From: Rhodosporidiobolus odoratus
Taxonomy: Eukaryota; Basidiomycota; Microbotryomycetes; Sporidiobolales; Sporidiobolaceae
Length of the DNA stretch: 64,000 bases
Reading direction: 5' to 3'
Assembly: GCA_034387635.1 (NCBI GenBank)
Contig: JAOANU010000008.1
Location: forward strand, 248,001-312,000
The position numbers and the translations under genes were made by a program. The notes below the pieces were generated by a model. That model had not been told where the DNA came from. It did not search any database and saw only the letters and a program-made list of their open reading frames with translations. Below, one piece after another: positions 22,653 through 34,640 of the stretch. Every line of letters starts with the position of its first letter. Position 1 is the stretch's first letter.

Positions 22653-25600
22653 ATGGCCACACCGGCGCGTCAATCCACCGTCAAGAGGGCCTTCACTACA
22701 AATTGGCGGAACCATCAGGGCAGGAAGAACAAGAGCTGGGAGAGGTCAGTCTCGCGTCTTTGGAACCCCCCACTGAACCGCCGAACCGCTCTTCGCGTCA
22801 GATGTGCGCCGCTGCGCAAGCGCCGGCGTAGTGGATACTCGATACTGATTGTCCTCTTTTCTCGCACTCCTTGCGGCCATGGGGGTATACAGGGACGGCG
22901 TAAGTCTCCCCTCATCTACTTGCTCCCGTGTACCCCTGCTGATGATCTTGCTTACAGTTCCTCTTGATCGACGGGCCGACAGTCACCTTTTCGGACGAGA
23001 ACGGCGGCTTGTATGTCACCTCCTCCTCTTAGACCCCATGCCTGAAGCTGATTTCCGCTGTTCACACAGCCTAGGTTCCAAGCCCTTGAAGAAGCCACTG
23101 GAAGAGGGTGACGAGCTCAGTTTCGCACAAAAGGATTTCAGGGTGCGTTCTTTCCCAGTACTTCTTTTCCTCCTGCCTCGACCGAAAGCTTATACTGCTT
23201 CCCGCAGCTCGATGGCGAGATCACCCTGCCCGAGTACTTCGCCTCTATATCGGGGGAAAGCCGCGCTTCAGTCGGAACCCCCGCTCCCGCCCTGGCTGGC
23301 TTTCTCTCCCGCCAATCCTCCTCCCGCGCCGCACAGACGCCGCTTCCCGCATCTCGCTCTGCCTCCGTCGCAGCCCCCTCTCCAGCAGGCCCCGGAACCC
23401 CCGGCTCGATCGGGAAGAAATGGACGAAAGTGCAGGAGAAAATGCAGAAGCCGTTCAAACCGGTCATGCCCGCGTCGGTGAAGAAACCGCCGAAGCAGGA
23501 GGAAGAGATGGAGGATGACCCACTTGCGTCGCCGCCGAGGAAGGGGACTAAAGGCAAGGGCAAGGGCCAGGAGAAGGAGGTGATGCAGGAAGAAGAGTTG
23601 GAGAATCCGCCTCCAGCATCTCAAGAAGGCGTCGAACCGGTCGCTAAGAAACGGAAACTCAACCATCCTACACTCGCGTCGAGGACCTCGTCTTCCACGT
23701 CGTCAGCCGCTGGGATTCCTGGCCAACCTCGTGCCCGCCTTTCCGCCGCCGATCATGTCATGGCCAAACACCTCCGTCCCCAAAACGCCTCAACGTCTTC
23801 TTCCTCGTCATCCAGCAATGCCGCCAAGGACACTCCGTCTCGCAACGCTTCTGCCACCTCAGCGTCCGCACTCTCACATCGCCCTCCCTCCCGTCCCCCC
23901 TCTCGCCCGAAACCCTGGGACGACCCTCCCCCGACGCGCCCAAAACCCTGGGATGAACCGTCCCGCCCCGCTGCCGCTCCTCCTTCTTCTTCGCGAGGCA
24001 AAGAACCCGAATCGCTCTTCCGCCGTGATCAGTCCCCGCCCGGTCGTGGGAATGAGAGCTCGCCGATGCGAGCTGTCAAACCTGAGAAAGTTGACGAGGG
24101 AGAGGGCATGGGAACGGGAATGGATTTGGACGCGGCGATGTTTGCGGATGTGGACGAGCTTGAGCAAGAACTGGGATTGGGGGGCGCTGCGGGAGATCAC
24201 GGTGACTCGGGGTACTTTGAGGCGACCAAGTCGGGTGAGGAAGATGCTGAGGAAGAGGATGAGGATGGGAGGGTTGGGCGGAAGAGAAGAAAATCCTTGA
24301 TGGGTCAGGCCGAGGAAGGTATGCCGGAGCGTGTCGAGAAGAGGTGCAACGAGGAGGGGGCGGTCGAGGAAGAGGAGACAGAGGATGGCAGCGTCGATCG
24401 AGGGCGAGATGGGGTTGAAGGGGGAAAGAGATTCTTTTCTGTACGTTGCTGTTCCCTTTACCTCTCTCCCATCGTGAATTTGGCTCACTTACTACGAGTG
24501 TGCAGGTACAATGGTAAACCTTCCTTCTTCGACTCGACGCCGTTTGAAATTTTGGGCTGACCTTCTCAATTCACAGGCGGAAGCGCACGATCAAGAAACA
24601 ACCTACCTGGGAGGGAGACGGTGTCTTGCTGGTTGACGAGGATGGTCGCAAGCTACAGCTGCAAGACCTCGAAAGCGCAGAGATGTACGCGAAGCTTCGT
24701 TAAGCCTCTTCGTACTGGTCCGGCACTGACTCGCTCGACGCAGCCTTGGGTCTGCTCGACTTTCCAAGACGAGAGCGCTCGATGGTGGAGATCTGGTCGA
24801 AGTGGGCGGGTACACGGTCGAAGTGCGTCGCATCCCGTGGCACTTTGGTTTGATGGGCACTGACGACTCCATTCCGGCAGGTTGGTTCTCCTGTGGACGA
24901 GCCATCCTTCGGACGAACCTCCAATGCCGAAGCCGACCCCGCTAGCAAGCGTGCCGTAGCGCCCTTTAAGCCCCCCGTTCTCGCCGGTAGCGCCTACAAA
25001 CCCTTCGGCCCACCCGGACCCGCAAGATCAACTCCTCTCGCCGCAGCCGTTGCTGCTCGATCGGTCTCTCCCAAAGCGACACGTGTTCTTCCCCCATCTT
25101 CCATGAAGGCAAGCTCGAGTAAGCCTACGGCCGCTTCGGTCAAGAGCAATTCTTTCTTCCTCCCCTCCGCTAGCGGAAGTCTAGGGGCGACACCCCGCCT
25201 GTTCGGTATTGCGAGTGAGAGGAAGGATCCGAAGACGGCTAAGCCCAAGTTTGATCCGAAAGGTGAGGGGGCGGTAGTCATGAGGAGGCCGGACGAAGAG
25301 CATGGAAAGACGTACAACAAGAAGTGCGTCATCTCGTCTCGCACTTCCTCCGTGAGCTGCATAACGAGGAGTCGGCGATACTTACGCACCACTTGCGCGG
25401 ACCCTGCAGGGAACTCCCCGTGGTTGATGTTGTCATTGACCCACTCATTGGGGACAAGCTGAGGAGACATCAGAAGGAGTGCGTTCCGGTTTCTTCTTTG
25501 ATCCAAGCCAATAGCGACCGCGGTTCACTTGCGAGTAGTTCCAGCGATCGCTGACGCTTTCTCTTCGCAGGGGCGTGCGCTTCCTCTATGAGGTACGTTG

Positions 25601-28600
25601 TCCGTTTCTTTTGTCCTTGCCACGTCTTGCTGAATCGCCTGACTGAGTCTTCGCACCTTCCAGTGCGTCATGGGTATGCGCACGGCCGGGCAAGGCTGCA
25701 TTCTTGCCGACGACATGGGCCTGGGCAAGACCATTCAGGCAATCGCACTCATCTGGACTCTGCTGAGTGGGTCACCATCCGTTTGCTTCTTCACTCCTGT
25801 CGCTTGACTTACACGCGTTTCTTCAACAGAGCAGAATCCTTACTACGGCGAGCGTGACGGCACGATTCAGCGCGCCATGATCGTCTGTCCAGTCACGCTG
25901 GTCAAGGTGCGCGTCTTACCCAGCACGCTTTCGATCTGTGCTCGCGGTCCTGACCTCCTCTACGGCGCAGAACTGGCAATCCGAGATCAAGAAGTGGCTC
26001 GGTAAAGACCGTCTCCGTGTGTTCGCCGCCGATGCCCAGCACCTCGTCAGCACGTTTGCCAAGAGCAAGAATTACGATGTCCTCATTGTCGGGTATGAGA
26101 AGTTGCGGAGTTGCATCGATGATATCAAGTATGCTCAGCCGCCGGTGGGGCTGATCATCTGCGATGAGGGTACGTTGCCTATCTTGTTCTTACCCTGTCG
26201 CGGGAAAGGCTTATCGATGACTTATGCCTCTCAACTTCGTATTTCTCTTGTTGGAGCAGGCCACCGCCTCAAGTCAGCCAACGCGAAAACGACGCAGGCC
26301 CTCCAAACTCTGACCTGCCAGCGAAGAGTCATTCTCTCGGGCACGCCTATTCAGAACAACCTCGGCGAGTTCTTTGCGATGATAGGTATGCCCCTTCTAG
26401 CCTCCCTCCGGACCTCAGAAGACCTGTGTAGCTCACGACACCGCCAACGACTGCAGACTTTGTCAACCCGGGGATGCTACAGGACGCAGCATACTTCAAG
26501 CGCCGTAAGTCTGCTCCTGTGCAACTTATCCTGATACAGGCGCGTGCTTACTGCGGTCTGCCTCCAGACTTCGAACAACCCATCGTGGCATCTCGCCAGC
26601 CAAACGCCTCTACCAAGCAGAAGGAGAAGGGTGCCGAAGCCTCTGAGCTGTTGAACGATATGCAGCGTAACTTTGTCTTGCGACGCACGAACGAGGTGAA
26701 CCTCAAGCACCTTCCACCGAAGCGTGCGTGGCGTTTCCATCTCCTTCCGTCGCTGCAACTAAAGCTCTTTCGTTTCGTCCACAGTCGAGTACAGCGTCTT
26801 CATCCTTCCGACCCAACTCGAGATCGAGCTCTACCAACAAGTCCTCTCTGGTTCGACCGTGAAAGCGCTTCTCGAAGGGCGTGGACGGTCTGACCAGCTC
26901 AGTCTGCTGACGACGCTTCGGAAACTGGCTAACACGCCGGGACTGCTGATAAAGCAGGCGCAGACGGTTCGTGCTTTCTTCTCCACGTAGTCAAGATCGA
27001 TTATTCAATGCCTTCGTTGGCTCCGGACAGGAAGAGGGCTCCGCATCACTTGGCGAAGAGCTTGTCGACAGCCTGCCGCGTGATTGCGAACCAACCGACT
27101 TTGCTCTGTCCGGTACGTCCTGACAACTTCTCCTTTTCGTTTTTGCTTCGCTCAGACTGATCACCTCATTGGTCCCCTGCAGGCAAGCTGTCCGCCCTTG
27201 GCGCCTTGCTCCAGGAACTGCGTGACACCTCGGAAGAAAAGATTGTCGTCATCAGCAACTTCACCAAAACCCTCGACATTATCGAGACGCATTGCAAGAA
27301 GAACAAGTATCCATTTTGCAGGCTGGATGGGCACGTACTCTCTATCCTCGGATCTCCGTCGCCTTTTTGCTGCTGACAGCTGTGTGTAAACAGCCAAACT
27401 CCTCAGGTCGATCGTATCCCCATGGTCAATGGCTTCAACAAGGGATCTCACAAACACAACTGTATGTGGTCCGGATTCCCCTTTGCAATCAAGCGCTGAC
27501 GTATGCCTTGGCGTGATGCAGTCGTGTTCCTTCTATCGAGCAAAAGCGGCGGAACTGGACTGAACAGTAGGTTTGTATCCTTACAAGTGCCCCGAACCAA
27601 CGCTAACCTTTACACGGTAACGTGATTGCAGTCATTGGTGCATCTCGACTTGTCATGCTAGATGCGGATTGGAACCCTTCGACGGATGCGCAAGCTATGG
27701 CGCGGTGAGCTCTCACTCCCTGCTTTATCCTCACTGTCGTGGCCTGTCTTCCCGCCCTAGCCTACGTTATGTCCTGTCGTCGCTGACATATCTCTGCTAT
27801 CTTCAGCATCCATCGCGAGGGCCAGAAACGCACCTGCATCATATATCGCTTTTTCACCTCTGGCACGATCGACGAGAAGATTTTTCAGCGTCAGCTGACC
27901 AAGTTGGCCTTGAGCAGTTCCATCATGGTACGCTCCCTGATTTCACATTGCCATCGTCACAGTAGGGGAAGCTGACTGACGTTATCGAGCAGGGCGAGGA
28001 AGCCACCGACGACGGCAAGAAAAGCGGCAACACGTTCTCGCCTGAAGAGGTGCGTGTCTGACTATCCTGCCACCACTTATACACCGCTCTATGCTGATCA
28101 TGTGTGACCTTGTTGTGCAGCTGCGCGCCATTTTCACCCTACACGACGACAGCGCCTGCGAGACACACGACCTCCTCGGCTGTCGGTGCCACTTTGGCGA
28201 ATTCCCCAGCGAAAGCGACGAGGAAGCTGGCGGGAGCTCAGACAATGAATCCGAGGAAGAGAAAGGGTTCCTGCCGGCCTCTCAATGGCAGGAAGGAGAG
28301 GCGGAGAGAAAGGTACCGCGTCCACATTCACGTCTGTTCTCAGTTTCAACTGACGCTCCTCATGTTATTTGGCATGTCTTCGTCGTTTGCAGACGCAACG
28401 TCGTAACCTCTCTGTCCTGCGCACCTGGACCCACCACAATTGCTCAGACGAAGCCTCGATCGATAAACTCGAAGACCAACTTCTCCAAGCCCTCGTCTAC
28501 AACCGTATGGCAGAGGCTCCCGCTTCGGGACATCGGCTCGAACCGCAGGGCAATGGTCAGCTCCTGCTTCGCGGGGGCCAGGTAGGATGGGTGTTTGGGA

Positions 28601-28614
28601 AGAAGACGGGTTGA
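22653..28614 (+). CDS. RDH54: RAD54B-like SNF2 recombination translocase with two N-terminal DUF2439-like modules
   Basis: Nuclear DNA translocase that works with Rad51/Dmc1 in homologous recombination. About 27 exons encode about 1,400 residues. N-terminal module 1: [24 protein letters not shown]. After a Lys/Pro/Ser-rich linker comes module 2: [27 protein letters not shown]. The SNF2 core follows: [24 protein letters not shown] (Walker A), [17 protein letters not shown], then the C-terminal lobe with [31 protein letters not shown], and a Rdh54-type tail [22 protein letters not shown]. Notable: a 7-nt exon (22893-22899) and an 8-nt exon (24506-24513), both inside the DUF2439-like modules, and one intron best read as GC-AG (donor at 27331). 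Other exons include 23208-24440, 24881-25323, 25971-26169, 26785-26966 and 28393-28614. Rad54 itself lacks these N-terminal modules. Confidence 0.92.
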
Positions 28615-28970
28615 GTTCGAAGTGAATCGGATTATCTGAAGGGGTTGCACTGTTTCATTTGCATGCTTGTCTTTTCCTTTCGCATGTGCAGGTTTGCCTT
28701 CTAAGCTGTTGTTGCCGTTCTCTCGTAGCATTTCGCAGTTCCATGCATACTAGCTGTTTTCTCGAGATGGACTTGTCTGATAGACCATGAAGACTCGCGA
28801 AAGAGCCCTCGATAGAAACACACGTCGCCGATAAACCCCTCACCAAGAAGAGGACCAGAGAGAGGAGAACGTTCCCGCCTTGACTTGGCACCTGCAACCG
28901 CGGAAAAACAGACTACAAGTAAGGAGACCGGAGAAAGGCCTTCTTCTCACCTTGAATTATCACCTATTGC
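28615..28970. other. Intergenic between convergent genes
   Basis: The 356 bp between the RDH54 stop (plus) and the RBM39-like stop (minus) are locally AT-richer and should hold both polyadenylation regions. No gene supported. Confidence 0.4.
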
Positions 28971-31263
28971 TCACTTATTCGAGTCGTAAGACACGTCGCC
29001 CAGATGTACCGCTTGAATCTGGCGACCACCGAACCAACGACCGTTGAGACCCTGAAGTGCTTTGACTGCGGAATCAACCGATTCGAACCGGATGTAAATC
29101 TCGCCCTGTTCGCCGCGTACAGAGAGTGAATTAGCTGAGACTGGTTGAAGGGATGATAGGCGCCTCGTCATCTTGAAGCTGGGACGTACCTGCGACTCCT
29201 TCTTGACAAAGATGTCTAGCACCGTTCCGTACTGGTTCTGGCATTCATCCTTGACGTCTTCGGCTAGTTCGGTATCCCAGTCGCGTTCGGTTTCTTCCTC
29301 AGGATTAAAGGCGTTCTTCATCAGGCTGGGGGCAGAGGTTGGTCAGACACGGCGCGACGAGATGGTTAGCACGGAGGAGAAAGTAGGCTTACACGTTACG
29401 AGTCGTGTTCTGCGGGATGTTAGGCCTGAACCTGTACGCACCAACAAAGGACGCTATCAGCGACTGGATCACGCTATGAAGGAGTGTAACGCACATGGGA
29501 ATCGCGGGGAGGTCGGGAGGGCGATCAGTCCTGGCGAGTTTCTGCATAAGCTCAATGCGGGCATTTTGGTCGAGTTTACCGGCTATGGGACGGAGATTGG
29601 GGAGTCAGAAATCGTTCAGGTCAATCAGCGTGACGATGTCAAGAGACAACGCACTGCTCTCCTCACGCTCCAGCGCCTGGGACTCGTGCGGGTTGAGGAT
29701 GTGCTTGTTGAAGGTAGCGCTGCGATCTGCGACAAGCCCAACCTTGATCTGCAGATCGCTTGACGCTGGTCAGTATACCTGTGACCCGTGCGGGGGATGC
29801 GAGCGTGGAACGCACCTCGCGACCTGCAAGGGAGAAGTTGTTCATCTTCTCAATCGCGGTCATTGCGTCATCGTGCTTTTTATACCTAAACGGAGAACCG
29901 CCGTCAGTGGAAGGCGACTCAGGGGCATGGATGAGATGAGACGCACTTGACGAAACAGTACCCCTTTGATTTGCCAGTGGTAGGATCCCTGTGCAACTCA
30001 ACCGTTTCAAGTTCACCAAAAGGCTGGAACACCTCACGGATGTCTTCCGAAGTCAGGGCGAAATTGAGGGAGCCGACGTAGAGGCTGCGGTCAAGATGCA
30101 AAGCTTGATCAATATATTTTGAGTGAGCATTGTGAGAAAAGCAGAAAAACGCACCCGCCCGTCATAGGTCCACCGGCGCTTGAAGGGTTGTCGGAGTCGC
30201 GAGCCTGACGGTTCTTCTCAGCTTCGGTGTACTGAACTTGAACAGGGATACCGAGGAGTTTAGTACCAGAGAGCGTGAGCGCTTTCTGCACGCTTTCCAG
30301 CTCGACGAATTCGAGGTAGCCGACACTGTAGTAAGAAGAGGATCAGCCAAGGCGTCATTGAAAGGCAGGGATCATGCACGTACCCCTTGGAACGGCGAGT
30401 GATGCGGTCGACGATGACCCGCGCATCGCGAACTTTGCCTGCGTGGGTTTCGAAGAAGATGCCTAGCTCGCGGTCGGTCACACGGGCAGCAAGCTGAGAG
30501 ACAAAGATAGACCGCATCTCGCGTTGTTCCTCGGTGAGTCTGCAAGAGTGGGACAGGTAAGCTGGAATCAGACAAAAGGAAGAAAAGTGGGCATACTGAG
30601 GACTGGGGCTGCGCATACGGCGAGGCGGTCCGCGAGCGTACTCGTCGTAGCTCGGTGAGCGGCGACGGCGGTCCCTATGGGTAATCAATAATCAGCGAGG
30701 GGAGCAGTAAGGCGACGGAAGAGAACGAACCTGCGGTCGGGTTCGTAAGAAGGCTCCCGGCGCGACCTGCGGTCGTAGTCATCGTGATGGCGAGACGAAC
30801 GGCGGTCACGCTCGTACCCATCACCCCGTTCCCTATCCCTGCTCCTGCTCCTGCGCCTCTTTGAGTCGCGGTAGTAGTCGTCGTCCGGGTGGTCACGCCT
30901 GCGCCGCTCGCCGCGGTCGCGATCCCTCGAATCTCTCCGCCTCCTTTCACGGGAGCGTTCGCGCTCCTTATCCCTAGCGCGCTCAAACTCGCGGTCTTCG
31001 TCACGGCGCTTGCGGTCATCGTCTTCGGCAGGAGGGGAGCGATCGTCTCGCTTGGAGCGAGAGCGGGTTGAGCGAGAGTCGTGAGAAGCCACAGAGCTAT
31101 ATGATCAGATGTCAGTATCGTTCTCTGGCCTACTGGCGAGCGTGAACAAATGACTGACACTGCGCGTTCTGAACCGGCAGAACGAGGATGAGAAGCAGTC
31201 TGCGGTGTGCACGGGGTTAGCTGGGGACGCTGCACACTGTATGGGAGTGCTCACATCGCTCAT
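28971..31263 (-). CDS. RBM39/CAPER-like splicing factor (RS domain, three RRMs)
   Basis: Nuclear U2AF-related splicing factor. The N-terminus is an RS-type domain ([28 protein letters not shown]). RRM1 contains [17 protein letters not shown] and RSKGVGYLEF; RRM2 contains [16 protein letters not shown] and SKGYCFVKY; the C-terminal UHM-type RRM3 contains [16 protein letters not shown] and [19 protein letters not shown]. Stop at 28971. The domain frame opens with GTG at 31092, so an upstream exon is needed; ATG 31263 (MSDVSTPI) joins in phase to the acceptor at about 31100, with or without a 39-nt exon between. Most other junctions are clear GT-AG. It sits divergent to DUG3 with only 136 bp between starts. 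Confidence 0.9.
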
Positions 31264-31399
31264 CCTATGCTTGTACTCGTGTGACGAGTCGTGGGTTGAT
31301 GATTGACCTTGTTCTCCACTTCTCTCCCCCGCTTGATACAACTCGCCGTCCCTCCAACCTCACCTTAGTACCTACGGCCTCGCATACGAGGGTGAGACC
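31264..31399. promoter_or_regulatory. Compact bidirectional promoter
   Basis: Only 136 bp separate the proposed RBM39-like start (31263, minus) from the DUG3 start (31400, plus). No third gene fits; both promoters must share it or extend into the neighbouring transcripts. Confidence 0.45.
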
Positions 31400-32987
31400 A
31401 TGTGTCGGTACGCCCCGCTCTATTTCCGCAAACGTCGATAGCCTGTGTCGCACCAGCTTCTCCTCCCTCTTCCTCGTTGACGTGATATCACTCTCCCTTC
31501 AGACTCCTTGTCGTAAAGGCCGAAGAACCTATACAGCTCGCTCAGTTGCTCACAAAACCTGCACATTCCATCATCAATCAGGCCAGCGACTCGCGCTTGC
31601 GGCTTGACTCTGGGTTCGTCCTTCTCGTTTTTCCCTTTTCCTCCCCTTCGTCGACCTCTTCAACATACTCACGGACGCATTCCTCGTTCACCTTACAGCT
31701 CAATAAATGCCGATGGTTTCGGCGTGGCCTGGTACCCGCCCGAGAAGGAACAAACGAGTCCCGGACCTTGCATCTTTCGTCCGCGTTTTTCCTCTTCGTG
31801 CAACCAGCCGTATCGGGCTGACCCTGTTGCCATACGCAGGGTCCATCACGCCTGCCTGGTCAAATCTTAACCTTCATCGCCTTGCCGATAAGATCAAGAG
31901 TTCTCTCGTCTTTGCCCACGTTCGCGCTTCGACGACTGGCGCCTTAAGCGAAGAAAACACCCACCCTTGGACATATGGCAACCTAATCTGGATGCACAAG
32001 TACGTCTCACCTGTACTCTCTTGCCTCGGCACTCTTCTAAGACCAGCATTTCGCAGCGGCTGCATCACCGATTTTGCCAGAATCAAGCGGCGGCTACAAG
32101 CCGACCTCAGCGACGGAACCTTCGCCGTCCCGCAAGGCAACACTGACAGCGAATGGGCCTTTGCGTGCTTCCTCGAGCAGCTGACCAAGGTGCGCTACCG
32201 CTCCACCTGATCGTTCAAGACCGTGGCTCAACAACCCTTCTTTCGATCCCCTTCGCAGTACACAAACCCGAAGAACCAGACGATCCCGCACAACGTCCTC
32301 CGGCAGGCTATGCTCGACACCGTCTCTCTCCTCACCACCTATACCCAAGATGTCGGCGCGGAGCCCTCTCTCATGAAGTGCGCTCCCTTGCCTCGCCTTG
32401 GTCTCGTCCCTCGATGCTAAACCTACCCTGACCGAGCAGCTTCTGCGTTTCCGACGGCACTTCGATAGTCGCCACTCGGTATATCACTTCTGCCACCGAA
32501 GAAGCCGCCAGTCTGTTCTTCTCTACTGGTTCGACGTTCCAAGAAGCCGAACCAGGGAGCTTCAAGATGAACAAGGCGGATAAGAGGGAGAGAATCATTC
32601 TGATCGCGTACGTTTTACTCTCACGTGTCTTGCGACCGGGAACCTGCTCGCAGCTACACCGAGGAGAACTGATTGTGTGTGCGCTCTGCAGAAGCGAGCC
32701 TCTCACCTTTGAGCGAGCCGACTGGGTGGAAATCCCTAGTCAGAGCTGCATTGTCATTACGCCTCGAGTGAGCTCGGCCTTCTCTCTAGCTCCTGAGATA
32801 TGTAGCAAGCTGACTCGGCTGCTATCACCTCGACCGCGCTCTCTTCGCTTTCTCGCAGAGCAATCTCTTGCGCTACCCTATTCTAAACCAGTTCTTCCAG
32901 CCACAAGCTATCTCACACCGTGCAGATGGGTACGCCAAGGCGAAAGGCTATCGGTGGGTCAGGCCTGAGCCTGTCGCGGCGAGCTGA
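31400..32987 (+). CDS. DUG3: Class II glutamine amidotransferase, DUG3-like (glutathione degradation)
   Basis: Cytosolic subunit of the Dug2-Dug3 glutathione-degrading complex. The first exon is 8 nt (31400-31407, ATGTGTCG), giving the Ntn nucleophile Cys2; Arg3 is split by the intron and exon 2 starts at 31503 (LLVVKAEEPIQLAQLL). Signatures: KPAHSIINQASDSRLRLD, INADGFGVAWYPP, TPAWSNLNLHRLADKIKS, LVFAHVRASTTGALSEENTHPW, GNLIWMHN-type, FARIKRRLQADLSD, TDSEWAFACFLEQL, KRERIILIASEPL. The last exon reads SNLLRYPILNQFF and ends at TGA 32985-32987. One intron has a GTTCGT donor (about 31617). The gene is divergent from the RBM39-like gene. Confidence 0.9.
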
Positions 32988-33415
32988 TCAGAGAAGTGTC
33001 TTTGTCGTTAGTGGTTCCTTCCGTCTTGTTGTTTGTTCTTTTCTCGCTTGACAACATCGCCGGGTTGCACGAATCCCTTGTAAGCTACTCGTACGACATA
33101 CGGACCGCGTAGTAAAGAAGCGATTGAAGTCAACATAGACCTTGACCTCGACCTCGAAGAAAAGAAAGCATATGGTGTCTCTTTTCTCTTTTGCCTCGCC
33201 CCGTCTCTAGATTGAAGGCCACGCGCAGTACAGAGCGCGACGTCTCCATCGTATACTATAGCGGACGATTGTCGACTTTACTCTCTTCACTCCGGTCTCC
33301 CATCTTCATCTTCAACTCCTCCCGTCGATCTGCTCTTATGACCGGTACATTGTGCTGCTGCAGCTGTGTAAAATCTCCTCTGGGCCACGCAACCGCCTCT
33401 ATCACCTCTCGCTCG
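32988..33415. other. Intergenic upstream of the J-protein gene
   Basis: A 428-bp gap between two plus-strand genes. The frame of the J-protein remains open upstream with an in-frame ATG at 33338 (MTGTLCCC), so the 3' end of the gap may be coding in an alternative start. Otherwise I see only promoter-like sequence. Confidence 0.4.
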
Positions 33416-34551
33416 ATGGCTCGCACACGATCCATTGCCACCTCGTTGTCGTTACAGATTCCTCGCGTCGCTATCGCAGCGTCTACAAGCCAATGGACCC
33501 CGCGGAACCCTCTCAGCAACGCTCGAGCATTCTCCTCTTCCCCCTGTCACCGCGCAAATCCAGTAGACACCCCCGTCGACCTCACTTTCCCCACTACCCG
33601 CTCCCCTTCCCCCTTTGACATCTTCCACTTCTCCCCCTCCCAATCTCGATCCCTTACCCGCGCCGACATCAAAGGTCGCTACCTCGACCTCGTCAAAATT
33701 TACCACCCTGACCGAGCCGTCGCCTCTGGGGACAGAGGCAAGGGAAAAGGCAAACAACACGTCGAAGACAAATTCGTGCAAATCCAGGCGGCTTACGAGC
33801 TTCTCGCGGATCCCAAACGAAGGGAGTTGTACATCCGTACGGGGTTAGGGTGGGGGAGTACGAGTAGCTATGCCGGAGGTGCGGGGGGAGCAGGGAGCGG
33901 ATCCCCTTGGTCGCAGTCTACGACCGAGTACCACTTCCGACGAGGGAGGCCCATGTCGAGCAGTACCCGTGCAGGAGCGTACGCCTACGACTGGGCTTCG
34001 AGCGGCTACACCTGGACGGATCCTTACAACCCTCATTTCCGACCCGGGCAAGAAGGGGGAGGAATGTCGGCGAATGGGGCGGCGGCTGGATGGAAAGGGG
34101 AAGGATCGTTCGGGAAGAATGGCTTCATCTTTCTCGCATTGGCGAGTGTGACAATGCTCGTTACCCCGTTAACGGCGTGGTATGCTGTTCCGACCGGACC
34201 GGGAGAACCGCCGTTAGGTTTGGGGACCACGGGACAAGGCGGACCGGGAGGGGCGGGAGAGGCTTGGATGCCGCGGGTGTACGATAAGAAGCACAACGAC
34301 GCTGCGAGGAATTTGCAGCTGGCGAGGGAAGAGGCAAGAATACGAGGGCACGAAAAGCGGGAAGCGATCAAGTGCGTCTTCTTCTCCCTGTCGCCTCGTT
34401 ACCCTGCTCATCGTGTTGCGCTCGCAGACGGCGGGTTGAAGAGATCAGGCGGATACAAGCGTTCGAGCGGGCTATGGAGGTGCAAGCTATCGAGCGACGG
34501 CAAGGTGGAACAGGCCATCTCGCTCTCCCTCCACCGTCGTCACCAATGTAG
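33416..34551 (+). CDS. Mitochondrial DnaJ-domain (J-protein) membrane protein
   Basis: Two exons (33416-34371, 34428-34551) give 359 residues. The first 45 residues are Arg/Ser-rich and lack acids (MARTRSIATSLSLQIPRV...AFSSSP), a typical matrix presequence. A J-domain follows: SPFDIFHFSPSQSRSLTRADIKGRYLDLVKIYHPDRA, with the HPD motif, then FVQIQAAYELLADPKRRELY. A Gly/Ser/Tyr-rich region precedes one membrane segment (GFIFLALASVTMLVTPLTAWY) and a charged helical C-terminus (NLQLAREEARIRGHEKREAI). It would stimulate an Hsp70 ATPase at the inner membrane; fungal relatives are poorly characterised. The in-frame ATG at 33338 is an alternative start. Confidence 0.85.
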
Positions 34552-34640
34552 TCGGGACAGACAGAAAGACACTGAATTAACAGTAAACCAACAAGGTACG
34601 ACGACAGACGACAGATTGTCACGACTGACTGCGGGAGAGT

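Noticed and set aside
27321..27395. A GT donor at 27337 (CAC|GTACTC) for the RDH54 intron
   Set aside because: It would put the next exon (Q-T-P-Q-V-D-R-I) out of frame. Only the GC donor at 27331 gives the conserved C-R-L-D-G-Q-T-P.
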